From: Chitinophagales bacterium
GTDB lineage: Bacteria; Bacteroidota; Bacteroidia; Chitinophagales; UBA2359
Assembly: GCA_020629005.1 (NCBI GenBank)
Contig: JAHDEE010000030.1
Span: 1 to 42,999, forward strand
Length of the DNA: 42,999 nucleotides
Direction: 5' to 3'
The stretch's first letter is position 1. Every line of letters begins with the position of its first letter. The notes under the pieces were generated by a model that saw only the letters and a program-made list of their open reading frames with translations, was not told the origin of the DNA and made no database searches. A program made the position numbers and the translations under genes. This document shows, piece after piece, positions 9,481 through 17,657 of the stretch.

Positions 9481-9900
9481 CCATAACCTTGCTTCTGAAA
9501 ACCTGAAATCCACGTTAAGTAATCTACCGTGAAAGTACAATTCGTAGGTGGCATGATTGGACTGAGTGTAGATGCCGGTCTGCTGCTGTATCAATGCCCA
9601 AGGCCCTAGTGCTACGCAAACGAAATTCGCACCACCTTTGAGGGCTTCTATTTCTAACTCCCGTGTAGCAGAGATAGTTGTCGAGCACTACACCTGGTAA
9701 TCAGCATGCCCCAATTGCCAAAAAGCAAAAGCAGCTCCTTGGAATTGAGTTCAACGACCGGGCAATGAGTGTACACAAAGCCATTGCTGCCAGGAAACCA
9801 GGTCACATGTGCATATGAGTGCGTGATTACCTCTGGCAACAAGGTAGCACTGCGCAAGTCCAAAATAATTAATTCGCTGATGTGTTTTGAATGTAGAAAC
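9481..9900 (-). pseudogene. Frameshifted gene remnant, possibly the N-terminal part of an AraC-type regulator
   Basis: Two coding-like segments lie on the minus strand in different frames. The upstream part reads LRSATLLPEVITHSYAHVTW and THCPVVELNSKELLLLFGN. The downstream part, after a shift near 9690, reads RELEIEALKGGANFVCVALG and PWALIQQQTGI. Amino-acid composition and the GGANFVxVALxPWAL pattern resemble N-terminal regions of Bacteroidetes AraC-family regulators, but I cannot confirm this by eye. There is no proper start codon, no DNA-binding C-terminus and no continuous frame, so it looks inactivated. The family assignment is weak; the remnant itself is more secure. Confidence 0.4.
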
Positions 9901-9965
9901 GCTGCACAAAGATGTCAAATTATCATCAATTTTTGGAGCGAAACAGTAACGGTCGTGGAAACGGT

Positions 9966-10107
9966 CTACTCGCTCTCCGTTCCAATGCAGACGCCAGCCA
10001 GGGGCTTCACACTACCAGCATCTTCGTCTCTTTTTGGAGCCGCAGCTGCTGGGTGTTCAGTCCCCTGTCTGGCGCCTGCATTTCCTCTGCGATCGAGGCT
10101 ATTTTGC
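9966..10107 (-). repeat. Structured dispersed repeat, copy 3 (minus orientation)
   Basis: Read on the minus strand, this copy begins GTGCAAAATAGCC-TCGAT, has a 15-nt spacer ending GAA, then a 20-bp stem (arms 10062-10081 and 9985-10004, about 18 pairs) starting ATG and ending CAT. Inside are ACTGA, an inner stem CCAGCA/TGCTGG, GGCTCC, GAGAC and GTGAAG. After the stem come TTGGAACGG and AGCGAGTAG. The same motifs at the same spacing occur in the two other copies. It lies just downstream of the DTW gene. It is probably a structured RNA or a mobile DNA hairpin; the class is unknown. Confidence 0.75.
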
Positions 10108-10155
10108 ACCATCTGTGGCTCGCGAGGATGAATGGTTTGATTCGAAATTGCTCGA

Positions 10156-10884
10156 TCATGCAGAATGTTCAAAGAAAATAGTTCTTCTAGGATTGTTCTT
10201 GTACTTGTTCTTAGGAGTAATCTTGCCACTTGCATTGGAGCTATATCTTCTATTGTTTGGGTTAAGAATATAGGCAAGTTGATGTTCCATCATTTTTTCA
10301 AAAGGAACAAGAAAATCCTGCGTCTCGCATTGCTCCAAGCCAGCTTTGTTAAATAAATTTAAGACCGCGTAAACTGACTCAATCGTACTTAGACAACGAG
10401 CATCGGGCTGCTGCTTGAAAACAAATTTTGATTTTATCTTGTTATCAAAACTCACTCGTTGTAGTCCCTGTAAGTTCTTGCTCAATTTTAACATTTTTCG
10501 GGCACAGGGCCATGTACCATCAAGAAGGAAGAGGTATGGACTTTCACTCATAAATGAAGTTACCTGAGAACCCGTACTCTGCGACAAGTTAAAACTCTCT
10601 TTGCCCGGATACAGTAAAAATGAAGCGCTTTGTTCCTTAGTCAGTATATCATTGACACGCTTATTGTTGGTAAAATCGACACCAACTATAATTTCAGAAT
10701 TTGCCAGCTGAAGCCTGGTCATATGTCCGGTTCCGTTCTTTTCTCTTTTGTACTCTTTAGGGTGCATAAGAATTATGAAACGAGTCTTCGTCTGGCAAGG
10801 ATCGATGTACTTACAAATACATGAACTCGTCGGCCGCATGCATCGGTAACATTTGCTTCTTGATTGTTCGGCTTCTACTTGCAA
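10156..10884 (-). CDS. DTW-domain protein, probable tRNA-uridine aminocarboxypropyltransferase
   Basis: This 242-residue member of the DTW/TDD family is related to proteins that transfer the 3-amino-3-carboxypropyl group of S-adenosylmethionine to a tRNA uridine (acp3U). The DGTW signature is at residues 122-125. An N-terminal Cys cluster (Cys12, Cys15, Cys22, Cys24) looks metal-binding. HPKEYKREKNGTGHMTRLQL matches the conserved N-terminal block of the family. The enzyme is probably cytosolic. It stands alone, with a decayed region on either side, and has no obvious operon partner. Family confidence is high; the tRNA position modified is inferred from the family. Confidence 0.85.
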   Translation of the reverse strand: MQVEAEQSRSKCYRCMRPTSSCICKYIDPCQTKTRFIILMHPKEYKREKNGTGHMTRLQLANSEIIVGVDFTNNKRVNDILTKEQSASFLLYPGKESFNLSQSTGSQVTSFMSESPYLFLLDGTWPCARKMLKLSKNLQGLQRVSFDNKIKSKFVFKQQPDARCLSTIESVYAVLNLFNKAGLEQCETQDFLVPFEKMMEHQLAYILNPNNRRYSSNASGKITPKNKYKNNPRRTIFFEHSA

Positions 10885-11174
10885 TTTGAGTGACTATTCG
10901 TTCTGCTAATTGTTGATCCGAGCGAGTGGCAAAGATTTGGTGTACCAGGATAAATTCGGACTTAGGGACAGGAATAGAGATAATCCTGCTCGTCCGCAAG
11001 CACTCGAGCAGGGCAAAAATAGTGAACCCAAAGCACTTTGGTATAATTTCAGCTGAAGCCTTTTTTTTCGAACCCAGCAACAACTGGCGAAACCGAAACA
11101 ACATTCAGTGTAAGACAAGCGGAAACTAAAGACCAGAAACTAAACCTCATGCCCTAACTGCCCACGCCTTCGGA
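10885..11174. other. Intergenic region without a convincing gene
   Basis: This is the region upstream of the DTW gene. It holds a short perfect palindrome (CCTGCTCG/CGAGCAGG near 10984-11012) and no reading frame that looks coding. A promoter for the DTW gene must lie here, but I cannot point to one. Confidence 0.4.
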
Positions 11175-11279
11175 TCAAGGAGCATCATCCAAAATATTAT
11201 CCAGCGTTTGACGCTTCATGGTATTGTAGAAATTATTGTTGGTGGCACCGTTGATTTGCACACTTCCCGTACCACTTCG
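11175..11279 (-). pseudogene. 3' fragment of an unidentified gene
   Basis: On the minus strand a coding-like frame enters from the repeat at 11280 and reads GSVQINGATNNNFYNTMKRQ then TLDNILDDAP and a stop at 11175. The composition looks like a real protein terminus, but there is no start codon or upstream body, because an inverted-repeat element abuts it. It is best read as the left-over end of a gene cut by that insertion. I do not recognise the family. Confidence 0.35.
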
Positions 11280-11444
11280 TTTAGGGATAGGGAATCAATA
11301 ACTGTCCGATTTTGACGCCGATGGAAATGATTTAGACGAGGCATTTTTTGACAGCATCCTTGTTGGCTGGTGGAGAAAAATAACGATGGATAAATCATTT
11401 CCAGCAAGTCAAAATGGACATTTATTGATTCGCTGTCCCTTAAA
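11280..11444 (+). mobile_element. MITE-like inverted-repeat element, copy A
   Basis: This element of about 165 bp starts TTTAGGGA and ends TCCCTTAAA. Its imperfect terminal inverted repeats extend about 55 bp (AATCAATAA, TTTTGA, GGAAATGATTTA on the left; their complements on the right), so the whole element can fold back on itself. It encodes no transposase. A second copy, about 90 percent identical by eye and inverted, starts at 42863. Paired changes in the stem (GGAAATG/CATTTCC here, AGAAATG/CATTTCT there) show that the hairpin is conserved. Confidence 0.75.
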
Positions 11445-11603
11445 ACGGATCAGATTCTTGATTGCCAAGTGGCCTTTTGCATTGCATTTCAGAGTCTCTA
11501 CAATTGAAGACAAAATATAATTTATGGCACCTGCAGGAGCAAATTGCCACTGCAGGTTGCGATTGACTCGATTTTTGCTATAATTATGGTCGAAATTGAC
11601 ATG

Positions 11604-12224
11604 ATGGACCAAGGCATATCAGATACTTTTCATACCATCGGAGAATGTGGTGTTTCGGAATTTCGTGCAAAGGGCAGTAAATTTCTTGGATATGGCTGTT
11701 CTGTGTCCAACGAAGACGAAATAAAACGATTTCTGGCTGAAATTGTAGCTTTACATCCTAAGGCGACACATCATTGTTATGCCTGGCGAACTGGCAAGAG
11801 TGGAAAGTTGTTCCGAGCAAATGACGATGGAGAACCTTCAGGTACAGCCGGTAAGCCGATTTTGGGGCAAATTGATTCAAAAGGACTGACCAATACAATG
11901 GTCATCATTGTTCGATATTATGGAGGCACTAAATTAGGCGTGGCGGGATTAATTGAAGCCTACAAAGAATGTACAAAGTCCTTACTGGAAGCTGCTGAGC
12001 CTATTGCTTATGTAGTTCAAAATTTTTACGAACTCGCTTTTGAATATGAATTGATGAACCAGGCCATGAGGCATGTAAAAAATGTCCAGGCAAAAGTTCT
12101 TCGGCAAGAATACGATGAACGTTGCAAATTGTATGTCAGTATCCGTCAGAGTGAAGCAGTGAAACTCGAACAAGCACTTGACCAGGCATACAAGTTAGAC
12201 TATAAATTCCTCCACTCCGCTTAA
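11604..12224 (+). CDS. yigZ: YigZ/IMPACT family protein
   Basis: The roughly 206-residue product belongs to the YigZ (UPF0029/IMPACT) family. The N-terminal domain shows the signature blocks FRAKGSKFLGYG, HPKATHHCYAWR, FRANDDGEPSGTAGKPIL and VIIVRYYGGTKLGVAGLIEAY. The C-terminal half, about 75 residues, is the ferredoxin-like DUF1949-type domain. Cellular function is poorly defined; the eukaryotic relative IMPACT acts in translation-related stress signalling. I chose the ATG at 11604 because it places the first conserved block about 21 residues in, as in relatives. Other in-frame ATGs at 11544, 11586 and 11601 are possible. It is followed by a metalloprotease gene on the same strand. Confidence 0.88.
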   Translation: MDQGISDTFHTIGECGVSEFRAKGSKFLGYGCSVSNEDEIKRFLAEIVALHPKATHHCYAWRTGKSGKLFRANDDGEPSGTAGKPILGQIDSKGLTNTMVIIVRYYGGTKLGVAGLIEAYKECTKSLLEAAEPIAYVVQNFYELAFEYELMNQAMRHVKNVQAKVLRQEYDERCKLYVSIRQSEAVKLEQALDQAYKLDYKFLHSA

Positions 12225-12267
12225 AGGAGAACCAGGGGAGCCCTGAATACCCAAAAATTATTAGACA

Positions 12268-14130
12268 ATGAAGAACACCTTAACCGTTATCCTGATCACA
12301 CTGGTATTTTGCATGGATTTAGCTGCACAACATCAGCACTTTCCAGGAAGTAGTTATGAAGTTGATTCGAGAATTGCAGAAACGGACAGAGAACGGGTAT
12401 TGCTTGCTGGTGAGATTAATGAATCGACAGTGGGGCAGTATCTCCGACTGAAGCTGGGATCAAAGATGGGAGAGCAGGGAGCTCTCGCGTATGACTTTCA
12501 TCAAAAGAGTGGCATTGGCACTCATTGGGTGTTTAGACAAACACTTCATGGGCTGCCGATCTTTATGGGAAAAACTAAAATAAACATCAGTAAGCAGGGC
12601 CGTGTCATGAGCATCTATGATCTGAGCTACAATCTTCCGGAAATAGATGACAAGACTACAGTAATTAGCGAGGAAAAAAGTAAACAACTAATCCAAGAAG
12701 CCCTGATACTGGAAGAAGGGGAGCTACTTAGCGAGCCCGAAATTGTGGTGTACATTAATGAAGGAATTGCAGTTACCGGTGTTAAGATGGACATCGGGAA
12801 ACAAGATCATTCCGGAGCACATACTTACATTGTTTCGGAGGTAGGAGAAAGACTGTACGAGACCGATATCAGAAGATATTGCGCTCCGGCTGTGGGAGAT
12901 AGCCTGGTGAGTATGAAGGTTTTTGACCCTGATCCTCTCACGACTGCCCAACGGACATATGGTGCTCCATATCTGGACAATGATGATCAGGATTCAGAAG
13001 TGCTCAACAATGAGCGGGTGCTCAAAACTATTCGCACCAAATTTGAAAACGGTCAGTTTATACTCGAAAATGACAAGCTCAAAATCAGCGAATTTGATCC
13101 ACCGGTGGTATATCCAGTAACTTCTTCACAGCCCTCATTTGATTTTACTCGTAGTGAGCAGGGCTTTGAAGATGTCAATGCCTACTATCATCTTAGCACC
13201 TATTCCGATTATGTGTCGAGTTTTGACTGCGTTTCGGAAGACCTCTTCGCTGTGCAGCTCCAAGTAGATACACATGGTGCCAATGGAGATGACAACTCTT
13301 TCTTTCAAGGAATTTGGCCTACAATGAAGCTGATCTTCGGAGAGGGTTTTGTTGATGATGCGGAGGATGCCGACGTATTGGTACACGAGCTGGGCCATGC
13401 CCTTTCTTATTATTCCAACCGCAACAATAACACTGGTGGTAATCGAAAAGCGATTGATGAAGGTATTGGCGATTACTTCGCCGCATCGTACTCAAGATTT
13501 CTGAGTGAGTTTCGCTGGGCTTTTGTCTTCTCCTGGGATGGACATAATAACTTCTTTGCAGGTAGAAAAGCAAACACAGATAAGACCTACCCTACCGATC
13601 TGACCAGTGATATTTGGTTAGATGGTGAGTTGATATCCTCTGCCTACATGGACATATGGGATCAATTGGGTAGAGAACAAACTGACGAACTCGTACTAGC
13701 TTCTCTGAACAATTTCTTCGATGGAATGCAATTTGAAGACGTAGCCCGGGAAACTTTGATGGTGGATCTAGCATGCAATGGCGGAGCCAACTGTTCTTTG
13801 ATCTTTAGTGTCTTCAATCAACGAGGAATGCTGAATGGAGATCTCACGGAGTTCTGCCAGTTGGATACTTTTGCCAATGAAATCGAGATTAGTGGTACCA
13901 AGGAGTTCTTTATGAATGCTGATCCCATGTACCTTCGTGTGCCCGAATCCAGTGAGAAGGTAGAGGTTGATCTCTTCGATTCCAATGGAAGACTTTTGCG
14001 CAGTTACGAAAATGACAACAATGCTATGATCATATTGAATGGTTGGGATTTTCTTCCTGCTGGATTTTATTTCGTCAGCGTTCGTACAGAGAAGGAGCAG
14101 TCTACACAAAAGGTGATGAAGTTTCGATAA
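12268..14130 (+). CDS. Secreted zinc metalloprotease (thermolysin/fungalysin-like) with T9SS domain
   Basis: This 620-residue exported gluzincin has a signal peptide (MKNTLTVILITLVFCMDLAA). An FTP-like propeptide covers about residues 45-115 (LHGLPIFMGKTKINI). The catalytic domain carries the zinc motif HELGH at 373-377, and IDEGIGDYFAASY supplies the third ligand, Glu398. The C-terminus (LRVPESSEKVEVDLFDSNGR through PAGFYFVSVRTE and KVMKFR) is a type A T9SS sorting domain, so the enzyme is probably secreted through the same route as the subtilase at 135-2348. It probably degrades extracellular protein. The usual thermolysin NExxSD context is not identical, so the exact peptidase family (M4 or M36-like) is uncertain. 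Confidence 0.88.
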   Translation: MKNTLTVILITLVFCMDLAAQHQHFPGSSYEVDSRIAETDRERVLLAGEINESTVGQYLRLKLGSKMGEQGALAYDFHQKSGIGTHWVFRQTLHGLPIFMGKTKINISKQGRVMSIYDLSYNLPEIDDKTTVISEEKSKQLIQEALILEEGELLSEPEIVVYINEGIAVTGVKMDIGKQDHSGAHTYIVSEVGERLYETDIRRYCAPAVGDSLVSMKVFDPDPLTTAQRTYGAPYLDNDDQDSEVLNNERVLKTIRTKFENGQFILENDKLKISEFDPPVVYPVTSSQPSFDFTRSEQGFEDVNAYYHLSTYSDYVSSFDCVSEDLFAVQLQVDTHGANGDDNSFFQGIWPTMKLIFGEGFVDDAEDADVLVHELGHALSYYSNRNNNTGGNRKAIDEGIGDYFAASYSRFLSEFRWAFVFSWDGHNNFFAGRKANTDKTYPTDLTSDIWLDGELISSAYMDIWDQLGREQTDELVLASLNNFFDGMQFEDVARETLMVDLACNGGANCSLIFSVFNQRGMLNGDLTEFCQLDTFANEIEISGTKEFFMNADPMYLRVPESSEKVEVDLFDSNGRLLRSYENDNNAMIILNGWDFLPAGFYFVSVRTEKEQSTQKVMKFR

Positions 14131-14184
14131 ATTTCGGCATATTACAACTTTAGTTCTAAGTGCAAAAATCAAGAATATTTAGCG

Positions 14185-14706
14185 ATGGCAGTGTTGGAAG
14201 CTCCTATTAGCCTGAACGACGAACAGGCAGTGAAAAATATTGGTCTCATTGGAAGCCAATTCAAGATGAATCTCTGGATGATGGCCAATTTGCCACTAGC
14301 CAGAAAGGCAGGTTTAAAGGTAACAAGTCTTGATGCTGTGAGCTGCGAAGTGCAGGTGCCGTACAAGCATACTAATAAAAATCCCTTCAAGTCTACCTAT
14401 TTTGCCGTGTTGACCATGGCAGCTGAGATGTCTACCGGTTCCCTGTGTATGGCATACCTGAGGGGTCGAAACCCTTCGATCTCAATGTTGTTGGTTGACC
14501 TCAGAGGCAACTTTTCTAAAAAAGCTGTGGGAGTAACCACGTTTACCTGTGAGGAGGGTCAAAAAGTTGTGGATGCACTGAATGAGGCGCATGCTGCTGA
14601 AGATGGATGCAGCACGGTAGAGCTGAACACTATTGGGAGAAATGAGGAGGGAGAGGTTCTCTGTGAATTTACTTTCAATTGGTCTTTTAAGGTTCGGCGA
14701 TCGTAG
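14185..14706 (+). CDS. DUF4442 hot-dog fold protein, thioesterase-like
   Basis: The 173-residue cytosolic protein matches the DUF4442 pattern: VPYKHTNKNPFKSTYFAVLT, AAEMSTGSLCMAYL and a long beta segment ending FTFNWSFKVRRS. These proteins have a hot-dog fold and are usually annotated as acyl-CoA thioesterase-like, but the substrate is unknown. It starts 54 nt after the metalloprotease stop. The downstream region holds a structured repeat, and the next gene is convergent. Confidence 0.8.
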   Translation: MAVLEAPISLNDEQAVKNIGLIGSQFKMNLWMMANLPLARKAGLKVTSLDAVSCEVQVPYKHTNKNPFKSTYFAVLTMAAEMSTGSLCMAYLRGRNPSISMLLVDLRGNFSKKAVGVTTFTCEEGQKVVDALNEAHAAEDGCSTVELNTIGRNEEGEVLCEFTFNWSFKVRRS

Positions 14707-14805
14707 AAGACAAGGTAATCAGCTTGCCCGCCATGAAAATTTATGCAAATTCGATTAGTGTATTTGGAAAATTCTAACTTATACTGGTAAAGCGGGAAGG
14801 TAGTG

Positions 14806-14951
14806 GCAAAATAGCCCGGATAGCAGCGTAAATGGAGGTATAATGCGATCGACTGAATGCCCGCTACTGGGGGCTTGGAGCTTGCGGAAAGACCTCAGTA
14901 GCGGATGCATGAAGCGATCGCATTATGCCTCCATTGCAGCGAATAGCCGGG
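14806..14951 (+). repeat. Structured dispersed repeat, copy 1
   Basis: GGCAAAATAGCC-CGGAT is followed by a 15-nt spacer ending TAA and a 20-bp stem (arms 14832-14851 and 14915-14934, one wobble only) starting ATG and ending CAT. Between the arms lie ACTGAATG, inner stem GCTACTG/CAGTAGC, GGGGCT, GGAAAGACC and ATGAAG. After the stem come TTGCAGCG and ATAGCCGGG. It sits in the spacer between the 3' ends of two convergent genes. See the copies at 9966 and 35809. Confidence 0.8.
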
Positions 14952-14999
14952 ACGCACTTACGCGTAGAAGTCAGTTTCGCTCCAAAAAAAATCAATATG

Positions 15000-15782
15000 C
15001 TATACCTGCTCTGCAGTCTGAGTTGCAGGAATCTGATTGTCTTTGAGAAGCAGAAGGAACTTCTGCAGTGCCGCTTGCTTTGGCTGGTCAAACTCGTAGC
15101 TGATGCGGTTGCTCAGGTAGTTTAGAAGATTGAAATTAGCCGCGAAGTCTTGCTTGTGTTGTCGAACCACCTCAGGGATATTTGCAATACCATGAGCCAA
15201 TGCTTGATTGAAATTTTGTATCTGACTATTGGATATACTTTTCTTTGCGACCCAAATTGCGAAAGTAAATGGGAGCTGATATTGTTGCTGCCATGCCTCT
15301 GCTAAGTCATACTGGTACTGATAATTATCACGCCATTTGAAGACACGATCGCCGATAACCAAAGCTGCAGTTTTTCCCTGTATTTGGTGTTCAAATCCTG
15401 GCTCGGCAGGCAAGAATTCCACCGACTGTTTCCAATGCTCTCGCAACAAAATCTGAACAAGCTGAGCGGAGGTACGAGAGTGGAAATCCAACAAGACAGT
15501 ATCGATTTCCTCGATCGGTACTTGCGAGAATAGTACAACGGTTTCGACAGCTCCTACGGAGCCGATGCAATAGTCCGTGATGATCTTGTAGTCTTGCAAT
15601 TGCGGGAAAACGGCGGCGGGGATGAGGCCAATATCTGCCTTTCCGTCGATCAATCGCTGGGCACCTTGCGATGGAATATGCAGGCTCATATCTATATGTT
15701 TAGACAATGATGACTGCTGAAGACCATAAAGAAAGGGCTTGGTGTTGAGGTAGGAAACTGCGGATACTTTAAGCTTTCTCAT
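15000..15782 (-). CDS. mqnA: Chorismate dehydratase (menaquinone, futalosine pathway)
   Basis: MqnA converts chorismate to 3-enolpyruvylbenzoate, the first committed step of futalosine-dependent menaquinone synthesis. The 260-residue product has the family blocks VSAVSYLNTKPFLYGL, LIDGKADIGLIPAAVF and the later FTFAIWVAKK, and adopts the periplasmic-binding-protein fold while lacking a signal peptide. Its start overlaps the end of the phosphatase gene by 14 nt, so translation is probably coupled. With mqnE two genes upstream this forms a menaquinone operon. The other mqn genes are not in this window. Confidence 0.92.
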   Translation of the reverse strand: MRKLKVSAVSYLNTKPFLYGLQQSSLSKHIDMSLHIPSQGAQRLIDGKADIGLIPAAVFPQLQDYKIITDYCIGSVGAVETVVLFSQVPIEEIDTVLLDFHSRTSAQLVQILLREHWKQSVEFLPAEPGFEHQIQGKTAALVIGDRVFKWRDNYQYQYDLAEAWQQQYQLPFTFAIWVAKKSISNSQIQNFNQALAHGIANIPEVVRQHKQDFAANFNLLNYLSNRISYEFDQPKQAALQKFLLLLKDNQIPATQTAEQV

Positions 15783-16398
15783 GTATTTCTCGTAAACTTT
15801 TTGCGTAAATCAGTTGAGCTTTCCGGCCCTCAAGGTCTATCTTGTAGGAACCAAGATTGCTATGTTTGAAGGAGTACATTTCGGTGAGCGGTTGTTCCAG
15901 AATGGTACAAAGTAGAATGCAAATTGCCCTGCCATGTGAACAAATGAGAATGCGCTTACTGGTCTGGTCATCGTAGATCAGTGTCAGGAATTGTTTCATT
16001 CGTTCCTGAACTTGCATTGGACTTTCGCCTCCTTCCATGGCCAGTTGCAAATCGCCAGCTTTCCAACGATCAATCACCGCAGAGTACTGCTTTCTGAGTT
16101 GTTTATCAGGTTTCTTTCCCTCATGAATACCCCAGTCGATTTCATCCAAATCGCTCTGTATCTGCAGCTCGTGCATATGAGTCCAAGGCTGCATTGTCTC
16201 TTGTGTTCTCTTCAGGGCGGAGGTATAAATTCGATCAAATTGCAGATGCTTATGTAGTTGGTAAAAGGTCTCCGCCTGGCCTCGGCCTCTTGAATTTAGG
16301 CTTGAATCCACTCCCCTACCCTGCACGATCTTTTTCAGATTGTAGTCAGTCTGGCCGTGACGTACTATGTAAATTTCTCTTTTGATGTCGTTTGTCAT
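15769..16398 (-). CDS. Histidine phosphatase family protein
   Basis: The 209-residue cytosolic phosphatase of the phosphoglycerate-mutase superfamily has the catalytic motif VRHGQTDYN near residue 13, a conserved TSALKRTQET block and the second catalytic His in ICSHGRAICILL. The substrate cannot be read from the sequence; sugar phosphates, nucleoside phosphates and cobalamin intermediates are all substrates in this superfamily. It is inserted between mqnE and mqnA, with a TAATG stop/start overlap on one side and a 14-nt overlap on the other. The tight coupling suggests, but does not show, a link to menaquinone or precursor metabolism. Confidence 0.87.
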   Translation of the reverse strand: MTNDIKREIYIVRHGQTDYNLKKIVQGRGVDSSLNSRGRGQAETFYQLHKHLQFDRIYTSALKRTQETMQPWTHMHELQIQSDLDEIDWGIHEGKKPDKQLRKQYSAVIDRWKAGDLQLAMEGGESPMQVQERMKQFLTLIYDDQTSKRILICSHGRAICILLCTILEQPLTEMYSFKHSNLGSYKIDLEGRKAQLIYAKSLREIHEKA

Positions 16399-17579
16399 TA
16401 GCTGTATAGAACTGGCAACTCGATGAAGCCATCGTCCTCGAAAACATGGTCTTTGTAGTCATTGATTTCATTGTACACGGTGTCTCGCTCGATTGGGTGG
16501 CGATCTACCGCCTTAATTAGTTCAACGATTTCTCGAGTGCTCATCACTGGTGACTGCTCTTCGGCGCCGGCCATAGAGTAGATTTTTGTGGTATCATCGA
16601 TGGTTCCGTCGATATCATCGACACCATATTGTAATAGCAATTGTGCTGTTTGGCGGCCGATCATTGGCCAATATGCCTTTACATGGGCGAAGTTATCAAG
16701 GTAGATGCGACCGACTGCATAGGTGCGAAGATCGTCTATGATGGTGGTCTCACCGAGATGGCTCATTTCATTGTTTCCGCTTCTAAACTTAAGCGGAATG
16801 AAAGTATTGAAGCATTTCGTTTCGTCTTGCAATGCCCGGAGGCGTTGCATGTGGTCGACTCGGTGATGGCTTTTCTCGACGTGTCCATAGAGCATGGTAG
16901 CGTTGGAAGGAATGCCCATTTGATGGGCTGTGCGATGCAGGTCCAGCCATTGATCGGAGGAGCATTTGTCTGCACAAATTTCATTTCTAACCGCTTCATC
17001 AAAAATTTCGGCTCCGCCGCCGGGAATGCTATCCAAACCGCATTCCTTCAGATATTGAAGCCCTTCCTGATAGTTCATTTTGGCTTTTCTGAACATGTAG
17101 TCATACTCTACCGCTGTGAAAGCCTTGATGTGCAACTCGGGGCGATAAGCTTTGATTTTTTTGATCAGCTCACCAAAGAACTTGAGGCTAAGTTTTGGGT
17201 GTACCCCCCCTACGATATGGACTTCCGTAACGGGCTTGTCGTCATATTTTTTGACTTCATCCATCATCTGCTCCTCGGTTAGAAACCAGCCATCTTCTTT
17301 CTGTTTGAGCAATCTGGAATAAGAGCAAAACTTACAGGTAAATATGCATAAGTTGGTTGGTTCCAGATGGAAGTTGCGGTTGAAGTAGGTTTTATCTCCG
17401 TGCCGCTTCTCCCGAATGTAGTTGGCCAATGCGCCCACAAAAGAAAGCTCCGCTTTATCGTAGAGGTACACACCTTCGTCAAAGGTAATTCGCTCCTCGT
17501 TAAGTACTTTTTCAGCGATGCTTCTGGATGTTGCATCCAGCTGTGGGTTGTTAAGGAAGAGGTCTAATGATCTTCTCAT
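16398..17579 (-). CDS. mqnE: Aminofutalosine synthase (radical SAM)
   Basis: MqnE joins 3-enolpyruvylbenzoate (the MqnA product) with S-adenosylmethionine to give aminofutalosine. The 393-residue product carries the radical SAM cluster motif CxxxCxxC (Cys78, Cys82, Cys85 in NLCIFTCKFC). Further family blocks are VHIVGGVHPKL, IPGGGAEIFDEAVR, SNATMLYGHVE and FIPLKFRSGN. The GGGAEIF plus ICADK context fits MqnE better than its relative MqnC. Its stop overlaps the phosphatase start in TAATG. It leads the mqnE-phosphatase-mqnA operon. Confidence 0.92.
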   Translation of the reverse strand: MRRSLDLFLNNPQLDATSRSIAEKVLNEERITFDEGVYLYDKAELSFVGALANYIREKRHGDKTYFNRNFHLEPTNLCIFTCKFCSYSRLLKQKEDGWFLTEEQMMDEVKKYDDKPVTEVHIVGGVHPKLSLKFFGELIKKIKAYRPELHIKAFTAVEYDYMFRKAKMNYQEGLQYLKECGLDSIPGGGAEIFDEAVRNEICADKCSSDQWLDLHRTAHQMGIPSNATMLYGHVEKSHHRVDHMQRLRALQDETKCFNTFIPLKFRSGNNEMSHLGETTIIDDLRTYAVGRIYLDNFAHVKAYWPMIGRQTAQLLLQYGVDDIDGTIDDTTKIYSMAGAEEQSPVMSTREIVELIKAVDRHPIERDTVYNEINDYKDHVFEDDGFIELPVLYS

Positions 17580-17657
17580 GATTTCAATTTTTACTGAAAG
17601 TTGTGAAATCTACTATTTAACAGTTGATTGACCAATAATGTTGTACAAAATTTGAGT

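Noticed and set aside
10811-11104. 97-codon minus-strand frame overlapping the start of the DTW gene
   Set aside because: It overlaps the better supported DTW start and has no family pattern or signal peptide.
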